From: Methanobacteriota archaeon
Lineage (GTDB): Archaea > JAADCQ01 > Methanopyri > Methanopyrales > Methanopyraceae
NCBI GenBank assembly: GCA_027064425.1
Contig: JAMOPO010000015.1
Coordinates: 1 to 64,000 of the forward strand
Reading direction: 5' to 3'
DNA length: 64,000 nt
The stretch's first letter is position 1. The number at the start of each line of letters is the position of its first letter. Under the pieces are notes generated by a model that saw only the letters and a list, made by a program, of their open reading frames with translations, ran no database searches and was not told the DNA's origin. Positions 27,180 through 35,234 of this stretch are shown in pieces. The position numbers and the translations under genes are program-made.

Positions 27180-28199
27180 ATGGGATTGATTTGCGTAGGT
27201 ATAGAGTCTACGGCTGAAAAACTCGGAGTGGGCGTGGTAACCGAGGAAGGCGAGGTCCTGGCGAACGAGAAGGCGCAGTACACGCCCCCTCCAGGATCCG
27301 GTATCCTCCCGCGCGAGGCGGCGGAGCACCACTCACGCGAGCTCCCGGACCTGCTCCAAAGGGCCCTGGATAAGGCCGGGGTGGAGCCGGAAGAGATCGA
27401 CCTGGTGGCCTACTCCCAGGGTCCCGGCCTGGGGCCCTGCCTCCGGGTCGGCGCCACCGCGGCCCGTACCCTCGCCCTGGCCCTGGAGGTCCCGCTGGCC
27501 CCCGTGAACCATTGCGTCGCTCACGTCGAGATCGGCAAGCTCACCGCCCGGAAGGAAGGACTCGAGTTTGAGAACCCCGTCACCCTGTACGTCTCCGGCG
27601 GGAACACGCAGGTCATCGCCCTCAAGTCCGGTCGCTACCGGGTGTTCGGCGAGACCCTGGACCTGCCGGTCGGCAACATGATCGACACCTTCGCCCGCGA
27701 GGTCGGCCTACCGCACCCCGGCGGTCCCGAGGTCGAGCGGCTCGCGAGGAAGGGCGAGCCGATCGAGCTCCCGTACGCCGTGCGCGGGACCGACGTGTCG
27801 TTCTCCGGCCTCCTCACCGCGGCGCTGCGCGCTTACGAGGAGGGCGAGCGGCTCGAGGATGTCTGCGCCGGGATCCAGGAGACGGCGTTCTCAATGCTCA
27901 CTGAGGTGACCGAGCGGGCCGCCGCTCAGCTCGGCAGCGACGAGATCCTGCTCACGGGCGGCGTGGCCGCTAACCAGCGCCTCTCCGAGATGATCCATGA
28001 GATGGCCGAGGAGCGGGGCGCCGAGGCCCACACGGTCCCGTCGGACCTGGCCGGCGACAACGGGGCGATGATCGCCTGGACGGGCATCCTGATGCATAAG
28101 CACGGCCTCTCGATACCGCCCGAGGAGATCCCGAAGAAAGCCACCGTGCGGCAGCGGTACCGGGTGGACGAGGCCCCGGTGCCATGGGGCAAGGGGTGA
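27180..28199 (+). CDS. kae1: tRNA N6-threonylcarbamoyladenosine synthase Kae1
   Basis: The ASKHA-fold catalytic subunit of KEOPS, 339 residues. Metal-binding motif HHSRELP (family HHx3E-type), YSQGPGLGPCLRVGATAARTLA in parts, NHCVAHVEIG with the second His pair, VSGGNTQVI, and DLPVGNMIDTFAREVGL. Then come LLTGGVAANQRL and the Asp in DLAGDNGAMIAW. There is no Bud32 domain at the C-terminus. ATG 27180 starts MGLICVGIESTAEK. Its stop codon is immediately followed by the ATG of the Cas6-like gene. Confidence 0.96.
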   Translation: MGLICVGIESTAEKLGVGVVTEEGEVLANEKAQYTPPPGSGILPREAAEHHSRELPDLLQRALDKAGVEPEEIDLVAYSQGPGLGPCLRVGATAARTLALALEVPLAPVNHCVAHVEIGKLTARKEGLEFENPVTLYVSGGNTQVIALKSGRYRVFGETLDLPVGNMIDTFAREVGLPHPGGPEVERLARKGEPIELPYAVRGTDVSFSGLLTAALRAYEEGERLEDVCAGIQETAFSMLTEVTERAAAQLGSDEILLTGGVAANQRLSEMIHEMAEERGAEAHTVPSDLAGDNGAMIAWTGILMHKHGLSIPPEEIPKKATVRQRYRVDEAPVPWGKG

Positions 28200-29045
28200 A
28201 TGGCCCTTCGCTACAAGTGCCTCAAGTTCACCCTCGAGTGCGTCGACCCGGGCCCCGTCCCTGAGTTCAAGGGCTTCTCCGTCCGAGGAATGATCCTCAA
28301 GCGGCTCCGGGAGGGGAACCCGGAAGCGATCGACCGGTACATCTACGGTGGGCCGGGCGGGGCCACGTTCCCGTCCGGGGTGACCCTGACCCCGCCCCTA
28401 GCCCGGAGCGAGTTCGTGCACGAGGGCGACGAGCTCTCCTTCCACCTGCACCTGTTCGAGGACGCGGCCGAGGCGGACGTGGAGTTCATCTTCCCGCTCG
28501 CAGAGTCCGAGCTGCGGGTCGGAGCCGCGAGGTTCCGGCTGGTTAGGGTGGAGGAGGCGGGCTCCGGCAAGGTCGTGTACGACGGGGAGCGCTACCGGTA
28601 CGTGCGGCCGGGGCGGCTCGAGCCGCTCGAGCTCGAGGGCGACTTCGTCGTCGTGTCCACGCTCACGCCCACGTACCTGGTGTACGACGGGCGGGCCCGC
28701 GTCCCGAGGTTCCACATGATCGTCAGGAACGCGGCCCGGCGGTTCACCATGCTCCGCCGCAGGTTCGGCAAGCAGGGGCTGACCAGGGAGGAGGCCCGCG
28801 AGCTGATCCGGTGGGCGGAGGAGGCCGAGACGGTGGCCATGAGCTACCGGTTGAAGACGCTCCGCCGCCGGTCCTCCCGGATCGGTCGTCAGGAGTTCAG
28901 GGCGGTGGTCGGAACGTTCGTGTACGAGCTGCCGCCCGATCCTCCGGACGCCGCGGGCGAGGTTTTATCCTTCGCGGCGGCGTACGGGGTGGGTAAGATG
29001 AACACGGCCGGCCTGGGCCGGATCAGCATCTCGCACCACCCCTGA
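28200..29045 (+). CDS. Cas6-like CRISPR RNA endonuclease family protein
   Basis: A 281-residue protein of the Cas6/RAMP family. The C-terminal glycine-rich loop GVGKMNTAGLG fits G-h-G-x5-G-h-G exactly; a ferredoxin-like RAMP core is suggested upstream (SVRGMILKRL, FHLHLFEDA, FVVVSTLTPTYLVY). Cas6 cleaves CRISPR repeat RNA. The first 60 residues contain no histidine, so the usual N-terminal catalytic His is absent, although several Cas6 enzymes work without it. No repeat array or other cas gene is in the window. It directly follows kae1 with no gap, so it is likely co-transcribed with it. Confidence 0.8.
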   Translation: MALRYKCLKFTLECVDPGPVPEFKGFSVRGMILKRLREGNPEAIDRYIYGGPGGATFPSGVTLTPPLARSEFVHEGDELSFHLHLFEDAAEADVEFIFPLAESELRVGAARFRLVRVEEAGSGKVVYDGERYRYVRPGRLEPLELEGDFVVVSTLTPTYLVYDGRARVPRFHMIVRNAARRFTMLRRRFGKQGLTREEARELIRWAEEAETVAMSYRLKTLRRRSSRIGRQEFRAVVGTFVYELPPDPPDAAGEVLSFAAAYGVGKMNTAGLGRISISHHP

Positions 29046-29056
29046 GGGGGACCGCG

Positions 29057-30637
29057 ATGAGACTGGAACTGGAGGCGGACGTGGAGTTCGCCCTCTCGCG
29101 CGAGGTCGAGCCGGAGGACATCGAGGAGACCGTGGAGGAGTTCGTGCGGGAGGCCAACGACGATCTGCTGCAGCGGGGCGTCCCGGAGGGGAAGGAGGGT
29201 GGTGAGATCCGGGAGTGGGAGGTGTCGAGGGACGCGGTCAGGATGGTGATTCGGGGGACCCGGTACCTCCGCCCGCACGAGGCGGCCATGCGGGTCCGGA
29301 AGCGGCTGGCGGAGACGCTGGGTCGTAAGCACCGGGTCGGCGTCCGGGATCTGCGCATCGAGCGCTACCTGGTCCGGATGGAGTTCGACGAGGAGGTGCC
29401 GGACGATCTCGGGTACATCCCGGTGGCGGACGAGGTCCGGGTGGACGGGAGCACGGTCGAGCTCGAGTTCCGGGAGCTGGAGGAGGATCTGCTGAGGCGG
29501 CACGTGGTGGACCGGGTGATCCGGCTGGTGAGGTGGGCGGTCGAGGTTGGAGAGGAGCTGCCGGAGCGGGTGACGAAGCTGGAGCCGGGCACGGTGGTGG
29601 ACGAGAGCGGGCCGCGGGAGATCCTGTTCGAGGGGGACGTGACCGAGGAGGCTAAGCGCCGGGGTTGGGTCAAGGAGTTCCCGGGCCGTGGCCAGTGGAT
29701 CTACTCGCCGCCGATGGCCGCGCTGCTGGAGGCGCTTCGGGACTTCTTCCTGGAGAACGTGACGCGCAAGCTGGGCTTCGAGCCGGCGCTGTTCCCCAAG
29801 CTGGTCCCGCTGGAGGTCATGTTCCGGATGCGCTATCTGCACGGCCTGCCGGACGGCATGTACTACGTTTGCCCGCCCAAGCGCGATCCCGAGCTGTTCG
29901 ACGACTTCAAGCGCGAGCTCTACGTGTGGAACGAGCTGAACGAGGAGACGCTGAGCTCGCTGAAGGAGAAGCTCCGTGACCCGGGCTTCGTGCTCGCGCC
30001 CGCCCAGTGCGAGGCCTTTTACGAGCTGCTCCGCGGCGAGGTGCTGGACGCCGACGAGCTGCCGATCAAGCTCTACGACTGCAGCGGCTGGACGTACCGG
30101 TGGGAGGGTGGGGCCGCGAAGGGTCTGGAGCGTGTGAACGAGTTCCAGCGGATCGAGCACGTGTGGATCGCGGAGCCGGAGGACGCCGAGGAGATCCGGG
30201 AGGAGCTGCTGGAGGCGACGAAGCGGGCGGCCGACGAGCTGGAGCTGGAGTGGAGGGTGGTGGTCTCGGACGACCCGTTCTACCTGGAGGGACGGCTCCT
30301 GGAGGATCGGGACATCGAGCTGCCGGACGTGCCGACGTACGAGTTCGAGGTGTACCTCCCGTTCAAGGGTGACCGGGACTCGGAGGATGCCTGGGTGTCG
30401 GTCGGCTCGTTCAACGTGCACGGGGAGCACTTCGTGGACGGGTTCGGGATCAAGGAGCGCTCAGACCGGACCCTGTTCACGGGGTGCGCCGGACTCGGGC
30501 TCACACGGTGGATGGTCGGCCTCCTGGCGCAGAAGGGGTTCGAGATCGAGAACTGGCCGGAGCCGATCGTGAAGCGGATCGAGGAGCGGTTCGGCGGCCT
30601 ACCCGAGGTGCCGAAGACGGTGACGTGGCCCGACTAG
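29057..30637 (+). CDS. serS: Seryl-tRNA synthetase, methanogen type (type 2)
   Basis: A 526-residue class II synthetase of the rare zinc-dependent SerRS found in some methanogens. An N-terminal tRNA-binding domain covers about residues 1-165. Zinc/serine-site residues appear as APAQCEAFY (Cys), TYRWEGGA (Glu) and LFTGCAGLGLTRW (Cys plus class II motif 3 Arg); motif 2 is ERVNEFQRIEH. It lacks the long coiled-coil arm of bacterial-type SerRS. ATG 29057, with GAGGGGG upstream, 11 nt after the Cas6-like gene. Confidence 0.95.
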   Translation: MRLELEADVEFALSREVEPEDIEETVEEFVREANDDLLQRGVPEGKEGGEIREWEVSRDAVRMVIRGTRYLRPHEAAMRVRKRLAETLGRKHRVGVRDLRIERYLVRMEFDEEVPDDLGYIPVADEVRVDGSTVELEFRELEEDLLRRHVVDRVIRLVRWAVEVGEELPERVTKLEPGTVVDESGPREILFEGDVTEEAKRRGWVKEFPGRGQWIYSPPMAALLEALRDFFLENVTRKLGFEPALFPKLVPLEVMFRMRYLHGLPDGMYYVCPPKRDPELFDDFKRELYVWNELNEETLSSLKEKLRDPGFVLAPAQCEAFYELLRGEVLDADELPIKLYDCSGWTYRWEGGAAKGLERVNEFQRIEHVWIAEPEDAEEIREELLEATKRAADELELEWRVVVSDDPFYLEGRLLEDRDIELPDVPTYEFEVYLPFKGDRDSEDAWVSVGSFNVHGEHFVDGFGIKERSDRTLFTGCAGLGLTRWMVGLLAQKGFEIENWPEPIVKRIEERFGGLPEVPKTVTWPD

Positions 30638-30647
30638 CTCCCGAGCC

Positions 30648-30653
30648 TTTTTT
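30648..30653 (+). terminator. Poly-T terminator candidate after serS
   Basis: TTTTTT 11 nt after the serS stop codon. Archaeal RNA polymerase terminates at such T runs. It could equally be part of a TATA region for S3ae at 30689. Confidence 0.5.
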
Positions 30654-30688
30654 GAACGGTGGCGCCCGGCCGGCCGGGGGGTGCCGGC

Positions 30689-31324
30689 ATGGTCCGGGAC
30701 AAGTGGAAGCAGAAGAAGTGGTACACGATCCTCGCGCCGCAGATGTTCGACCGGGTCGAGGTGGGCGAGACGCCCGCGGACGACCCGAAGAAGGTCATCA
30801 ATCGGGTCCTGGAGACCACCCTCGGCGACGTGCTGGACGACATCACCAAGCACCACATCAAGGTGTTCTTCAGGATCTACGACGTGGAGGGCACGACCGC
30901 CTACTCCAAGTTCGAAGGGCACCGGCTCATGCGAGACTACGTGCGGAGCCTGGTCCGGCGTGGCACGAGCCGGATCGACGGCGTGATCGACGTGGTGACC
31001 AAGGACGGGTACCGCGTCCGCGTGGCCGGCCTGGCGTTCACGACGAGGCGCGCGAAGACCTCGCAGCAGCGCGCCATCCGCAAGGAGATGTTCCGCGTGA
31101 TCGAGGAGAACGCTAAGGAGTGCAACTTCGACGAGTTCATCAAGCGGTGCCTGGACCTCAGCGAGGAGAAGAGCATCCCGGAGCAGATCAAGGAGGCCGC
31201 CTGGAAGATCTACCCGATCCGTCAGGTCGAGATCCGCAAGACCGAGGTGCTGGAGGAGCCCTCGGGACTGGCCCCGCACGAGGCCGTCGGGGACCGCGCC
31301 GACCCAGAGCTCTCCAGCTACTAA
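30689..31324 (+). CDS. rps3ae: 30S ribosomal protein S3ae
   Basis: A 211-residue archaeal/eukaryotic S3ae (S1e). KWKQKKWYTILAPQMFD at the N-terminus, VGETPADDP, RVLETTLGDVLDDITKHHIKV in parts, GHRLMRDYVRSLVRRGTSRID in parts, and ETSQQRAIRKEMF-like KTSQQRAIRKEM. ATG 30689 follows GGGGGGTG; the frame is open 10 codons upstream. Confidence 0.97.
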   Translation: MVRDKWKQKKWYTILAPQMFDRVEVGETPADDPKKVINRVLETTLGDVLDDITKHHIKVFFRIYDVEGTTAYSKFEGHRLMRDYVRSLVRRGTSRIDGVIDVVTKDGYRVRVAGLAFTTRRAKTSQQRAIRKEMFRVIEENAKECNFDEFIKRCLDLSEEKSIPEQIKEAAWKIYPIRQVEIRKTEVLEEPSGLAPHEAVGDRADPELSSY

Positions 31325-31360
31325 GCCCCGCCCGGCACCCACCCTCCGGGCGCGGGCCGG

Positions 31361-32404
31361 ATGCTCTTCATAGTCAAGACCCAGCGGGAGCTGGAGGACG
31401 TCACCGCCAGCCGGATCGAGGAGGAGATAGGCGACGTCGAGACGGAGCCCCGCCCCCGCGGCTACCTAGGCCTCGTCCTGGTCCGGGGAGACACCTCGAA
31501 GGAGGACCTGGAGCGGATCCCGGAGGTCGAGCGCGCCATCCCGGTCGAGCGCGAGTGCCGGGCCGACCCGGACGAGATCGCCGAGGTGGCCGCCGAGCTC
31601 GCCGAGGGTCGCATCTCCGAGGACGAGACCTTCGCGGTGAGAACCATCCGGCGCGGCGACCACGACTTCACCAGCCTGGACGTCAACGAGCGCGCCGGAG
31701 ACGCCGTCCGCGAGGCCACCGGGGCCGGCGTGGACCTGGACGACCCCGACAAGCTCGTCTGGGTGGAGATCATATCCGAAAACGCCTACGTTTCCATTTT
31801 ACCCGGAGACGAAGAGTGGAAAAAGCTCCCCCCGTGGAAGCCCGAGGCGGACCCCCTCCTCGGCAAGACCGTCCTCGCCCAGATCCCCTACCTGGGCGAC
31901 CCCAAGGCCGCGTACTCGATGGGTGAGCGCATCGGTCGGGCCGTCCAGGGGTTCGAGCTCAAGGCCTACGTCGTCACCCCACTCGAGCCCGTCAACGCGA
32001 TCGAGCTCTTCCACTTCCTGCGCGGGCTGCGGGACGGCGTGCGGTCCCGCATGGAGGTGCAGCGCGAGTCCTACGGCCGGGAGTTCCGGCGCACCGAGCT
32101 CCTGCTCTACGACCTTTACCAGTTCGTCCGCCTGAAGCGGGACTCGCTGCTCATCGGCACGGACCCCAAGGGCGACCCGTACACCGACGTCCGCGAGGAG
32201 CTGGGAGAGGAACTCGCCGAGCGGGACGAGGTGGTCGTCCTCGCCGGGGCCCGAAAGGGGCTCCCGCGCGGCGTCCTCCGGGCCTGTGACTACGTGCTCG
32301 ACCTCTGCCCGGGCGTGACCTTCGCCACCGAGCACGTGGTACCCTCGGTGGTGACCGCGCTCGTCGACGCGTTCATCGAGGCCTCGGGAGGCAGCGAGCG
32401 ATGA
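31361..32404 (+). CDS. THUMP/SPOUT-type RNA methylase-like protein (COG1818 type)
   Basis: A 347-residue archaeal protein. The N-terminal half looks like a THUMP-type RNA-binding region (FIVKTQRELEDVTASRIEEEI, then RRGDHDFTSLDVNERAGDAV, VDLDDPDKLVWVEI). The C-terminal half resembles a SPOUT/trefoil methyltransferase: VVLAGARKGLPRGVL and CPGVTFATEHVVPSVVTALVDAF. It probably modifies rRNA or tRNA; the target is unknown. ATG 31361; the stop overlaps the next ATG by 4 nt. Confidence 0.78.
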   Translation: MLFIVKTQRELEDVTASRIEEEIGDVETEPRPRGYLGLVLVRGDTSKEDLERIPEVERAIPVERECRADPDEIAEVAAELAEGRISEDETFAVRTIRRGDHDFTSLDVNERAGDAVREATGAGVDLDDPDKLVWVEIISENAYVSILPGDEEWKKLPPWKPEADPLLGKTVLAQIPYLGDPKAAYSMGERIGRAVQGFELKAYVVTPLEPVNAIELFHFLRGLRDGVRSRMEVQRESYGREFRRTELLLYDLYQFVRLKRDSLLIGTDPKGDPYTDVREELGEELAERDEVVVLAGARKGLPRGVLRACDYVLDLCPGVTFATEHVVPSVVTALVDAFIEASGGSER

Positions 32405-33168
32405 TCATCGGCGTGGTACACCTCCCGCCGCTGCCCGGATCCCCCCGAGCGCACGACATCGAGGAGGTCGTCGAGCGGGCCGTCCGGGACGCCTCCAGGC
32501 TGGAGGAGGGCGGCGTTGACGCCGTGCTCGTGGAGAACTACGGGGACGCCCCGTACTACCCCGACGACGTGCCGAAGGTCACCGTAGCCTGCATGACCCG
32601 GGTGGTCGCGGAGGTGATCGAGAGCGTGAGCGTGCCGGTGGGCGTCAACGTGCTCCGCAACGACGCGCTGGCGGCACTCAGCGTCTGCGCGGCGACCGGC
32701 GCCTCCTTCATCCGGGTCAACGCCTACGTCGAGGCGGTGGCGACGGACCAGGGCGTGCTGCAGCCGGTGGCGCACGAGGTGCAGCGGGAGCTGAGGAACC
32801 TGGGCCTGGACGTGGAGGTGTACGCTGACGTCAAGGTCAAGCACGGTCGCTCCCTGGACGACCGGCCCATCGAGGACGTCGCCCGGGACGCCGTCGAGCG
32901 CGGGCTGGCGGACGCGGTCATCGTAACGGGAGGAGCCACGGGGTCCGCCCCGGAACCGGAGGAGGTGGAGCGGGTGGCCCGGGTCGTGGACCGAGTGCTG
33001 GTCGGGAGCGGGGTCACGCCGGACAACGTGGGGGAGTTCCTGAGGCGCGGTGCCTCCGGCTTCATCGTCGGAACTTACTTTAAGCGGAATGGAGTGACCG
33101 AGAACCCGGTCGACGTGGACCGCGTCCGGGAGCTAGTTAGCGCCGCCTCAAGGACCAAGGGGCGCTGA
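32401..33168 (+). CDS. BtpA/SgcQ family TIM-barrel protein
   Basis: A 255-residue barrel protein. Seen: IIGVVHLPPLPGSPRA at the N-terminus, VLVENYGDAPYY, VPVGVNVLRNDALAALSV, GASFIRVNAYVE, and a phosphate-binding-like end VLVGSGVTPDNVGEFL...GFIVGTYFK. The family is named for a photosystem I assembly factor, but archaeal members have no photosynthetic role and unknown substrates. The start codon overlaps the upstream stop (ATGA). Confidence 0.88.
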   Translation: MIIGVVHLPPLPGSPRAHDIEEVVERAVRDASRLEEGGVDAVLVENYGDAPYYPDDVPKVTVACMTRVVAEVIESVSVPVGVNVLRNDALAALSVCAATGASFIRVNAYVEAVATDQGVLQPVAHEVQRELRNLGLDVEVYADVKVKHGRSLDDRPIEDVARDAVERGLADAVIVTGGATGSAPEPEEVERVARVVDRVLVGSGVTPDNVGEFLRRGASGFIVGTYFKRNGVTENPVDVDRVRELVSAASRTKGR

Positions 33169-33186
33169 AGGGGCAGGCCCATCACG

Positions 33187-33861
33187 TTGGTGGAGAAGCG
33201 TCTGAACCGGCAGGAGCTGGAGTGGGTGCGGAAGAGGGTCGCCCGAGAGGCCGCCCGGCTCCTCTACGAGGGCGTGGTGGACGAGTACATTGACGCGAAG
33301 AAGATGGCCGCTCAGCGGTTGGGAGTCGACATCCTCCCATCCAACCGGGAGGTCGCGATCGAGCTCGACCGGATCGGTGACGAGCTGGAGGGCGAGCGCA
33401 AGCTCAAGCGACTAAAGCGGCTCCGTGAGGAGGCGCTCAAGGTCATGGAGGTGCTGGAGGACCTCGACCCGCGTCTCATCGGCAGCGTCTGGCGGGGGAA
33501 CATCAAGCGGGAGAGCGACATCGACATCGCCGTGCTCGGCACCACCGACCCGGAGGAGGTCATCGAGCGTCTCAAGGAGGCGGGCATCGAGATCCTGGAC
33601 GTGGACGAGGTGATCATCACCGAGCGCGGCGGGAAGCCCCTGGACATCCCGGAACACTACGTCAACATCAAGGTCCGCACGCCGGGCGGGGAGAAGGCGG
33701 AGATCAACGTCACCGTGAGCAGCCCGGAGCTCGAGCGCAAGGGCAAGGTCACGCTCGGCCGCTGCGACTTCTTCGGGGACAAAATGAAGGGACTGACCGT
33801 CGAGGAGCTGCGCAAGCTCCTGAAGGAGGACCCGTACCGGAAGTTCATCCCGCCCGAATGA
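33187..33861 (+). CDS. Nucleotidyltransferase-domain protein
   Basis: A 224-residue protein with a helical N-terminal half (residues 1-90, many Lys/Arg/Glu) and a DNA polymerase beta-type nucleotidyltransferase motif, IGSVWRGNIKRESDIDIAVLG (G-S...D-x-D), at about residue 98. A possible third acidic residue lies in AEINVTVS. No HEPN partner is present, so it is not an obvious toxin-antitoxin pair. The start is TTG 33187. Its stop codon abuts the stop of the convergent UbiX gene. Confidence 0.75.
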   Translation: MVEKRLNRQELEWVRKRVAREAARLLYEGVVDEYIDAKKMAAQRLGVDILPSNREVAIELDRIGDELEGERKLKRLKRLREEALKVMEVLEDLDPRLIGSVWRGNIKRESDIDIAVLGTTDPEEVIERLKEAGIEILDVDEVIITERGGKPLDIPEHYVNIKVRTPGGEKAEINVTVSSPELERKGKVTLGRCDFFGDKMKGLTVEELRKLLKEDPYRKFIPPE

Positions 33862-34398
33862 TCAGTCGGAGTACCGGACGAGGTCCACGTCCAGTCCGAG
33901 CGCGTCGAGCACCTTCTGCACCACGTAGTCGACCAGGTCCATCACGCTCCGCGGCTCGTGGTAGAACGCCGGGCAGGCGGGGAGAACCGTCGCACCCTCC
34001 CGGGCCAGCTCCAGCGCCGCGCGGAACCCGGAGGCCGGCCACGGGGTCTCCCGGACCACCAGGACCAGCCGGCGCCCCTCCTTCAGCGCCACGATCGCGG
34101 CCCGCTTCACCAGGTCCGAGGCGATACCGGCCGAGATGCTCGCCAGCGTTCCCAGCGTGCACGGGCACACGACGTACCCGTCCACCTTGTAAGTCCCGCT
34201 CGCGGGCGGGGCGGTGACGTCGTCCGGGTCGTAGCGCTTGACGCCGCTCGGCAGCTGCACCCCCTCCCGCTCCATGACCTTCTCCGCCGCCTTAGTCACG
34301 CTCACCTCCACCTCGACGCCCTCGTCCAGCAGGACCTCGATCAACCTCCGAGCGTAGATCTGACCGCTCGCTCCCGTAATACCTATGAACACTCGCAA
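33862..34398 (-). CDS. ubiX: UbiX-family flavin prenyltransferase
   Basis: A 178-residue flavoprotein that prenylates FMN for UbiD-type decarboxylases. FIGITGASGQIYARRLIEVL forms the N-terminal FMN loop; CPCTLGTLASISAGIASDLV-type segment (read in parts) and the VLVVRETPW strand with conserved Arg-Glu-Thr-Pro are diagnostic; PACPAFYHEP with the terminal Tyr follows. I chose TTG 34398 because GGTGGGC precedes it; GTG 34392 and GTG 34404 are alternatives. A TTAAAG element near 34457-34464 could be its TATA box. Confidence 0.92.
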   Translation of the reverse strand: MRVFIGITGASGQIYARRLIEVLLDEGVEVEVSVTKAAEKVMEREGVQLPSGVKRYDPDDVTAPPASGTYKVDGYVVCPCTLGTLASISAGIASDLVKRAAIVALKEGRRLVLVVRETPWPASGFRAALELAREGATVLPACPAFYHEPRSVMDLVDYVVQKVLDALGLDVDLVRYSD

Positions 34399-34413
34399 GC
34401 CCACCGTCCCCGG

Positions 34414-34473
34414 CGCGGATGAGGAGTGATGGGCGGACCGAGGCACCGATGACGAGTCCTTTAAGTGCCGACG
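34414..34473 (+). ncRNA. Box C/D guide RNA candidate 2
   Basis: C box CGGATGA (34416-34422), 15-nt guide GGAGTGATGGGCGGA, D' CCGA (34438-34441), 4-nt spacer, C' CCGATGA (34446-34452), 15-nt guide CGAGTCCTTTAAGTG, D CCGA (34468-34471). Bases flanking the C and D boxes can form a short stem (GCG with CGT). Boxes differ from the GTGATGA/CTGA consensus, but the spacing is ideal. It sits in the ubiX - PrsW spacer and overlaps the presumed ubiX promoter in antisense. Targets were not checked. Confidence 0.5.
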
Positions 34474-35100
34474 TCACACGCCGTGCGCGACCTTGCACCG
34501 AAGGTACAGCACCAAGAAGTTGAACGCCGCGTGAACCATCGCCGCCGAGGCGTAGCCCGCGAGAGCCCCGGCCCACCTCACTCCCACCTTCCGTCCGAAC
34601 CCGTACAGGAAGGCGAACGTGACCGTCGCCAGCACGTGAACCGGGAGCGACACGAAGGTCCGGGTTACCCCGACCACGATCGGGGCCAGAGGACCCAGCT
34701 TGAGGCTTCCCAGGGCGTAAAAGAAGTTCTCGATGGTCGCGAACCCGAGCGCGGTCGTCGCGGCCAGGGTGATGGCGCCGGACAAGCTTCCACCGCACCC
34801 TCTGACCGCGTCGACCAGGAACTCGACCGCCCGGTTCAGGCTCAATGGGCCGGCGTAGCGAGCCACTGGAGCGAGCGACAGTCTCAGCAGGCTCGAGGCG
34901 ACCCGGGGCACCGCGAGGAAGCTCAGTCCCTTGGAGAGCTCCTCGACGAGCGGCGCGACGACCGTGACCATGACCACCTTGGGCGGGTTCCCGAGCAGCG
35001 AGGTGGCGGCTACCTCCCCGAGCAGCGCCAGTAGGACCGAGATGGGGCCGTAAACCGTCCCCAACACCGCCGCCGCGAGCAGTGACAGGAGCCGGAACAT
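34474..35100 (-). CDS. PrsW-family intramembrane protease
   Basis: A 208-residue membrane protein with about six hydrophobic segments. PrsW-type glutamic protease motifs are complete: VAPLVEELSKGL (double Glu), GFATIENFFYA (E-N-x2-Y), the conserved His in SLPVHVLATVTFAF, and the C-terminal AAMVHAAFNF. In Bacillus PrsW cleaves an anti-sigma factor; the archaeal substrate is unknown. ATG 35100. I see no clear promoter in the upstream spacer. Confidence 0.88.
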   Translation of the reverse strand: MFRLLSLLAAAVLGTVYGPISVLLALLGEVAATSLLGNPPKVVMVTVVAPLVEELSKGLSFLAVPRVASSLLRLSLAPVARYAGPLSLNRAVEFLVDAVRGCGGSLSGAITLAATTALGFATIENFFYALGSLKLGPLAPIVVGVTRTFVSLPVHVLATVTFAFLYGFGRKVGVRWAGALAGYASAAMVHAAFNFLVLYLRCKVAHGV

Positions 35101-35114
35101 CCCATCGACCCCGC

Positions 35115-35190
35115 GGGGCGTGATGTGGAAAGGGCCTGGAATCTGACCCTCGGCGAGGATGATGACAACGGCCGTCGCCGAACCGATCCC
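35115..35190 (+). ncRNA. Box C/D guide RNA candidate 3
   Basis: C box GTGATGT (35120-35126, 6 of 7), 16-nt guide GGAAAGGGCCTGGAAT, D' CTGA (35143-35146, perfect), 12-nt spacer, C' ATGATGA (35159-35165, perfect), then D CCGA at 35178-35181 (12-nt guide) or 35183-35186 (17-nt guide). With the second D box, flanking GGG and CCC can pair. It lies in the 134-nt spacer between the PrsW gene and the small gene at 35235. Targets were not checked. Confidence 0.55.
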
Positions 35191-35192
35191 GA

Positions 35193-35201
35193 CTTAAAAC
35201 C
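35193..35201 (+). promoter_or_regulatory. Probable TATA box for the gene at 35235
   Basis: CTTAAAACC is the main AT-rich element here, 34-42 nt before TTG 35235. Confidence 0.5.
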
Positions 35202-35234
35202 CCGGTCACCCGCCGGCCCGGGGAGCGCCGGGCG

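Noticed and set aside
28200-29045. CRISPR array near the Cas6-like gene
   Set aside because: I looked for regularly spaced direct repeats on both sides and saw none in the window.
33187-33861. Nucleotidyltransferase as part of a MNT/HEPN toxin-antitoxin pair
   Set aside because: No HEPN-type gene adjoins it and the protein is longer than typical antitoxin MNTs.
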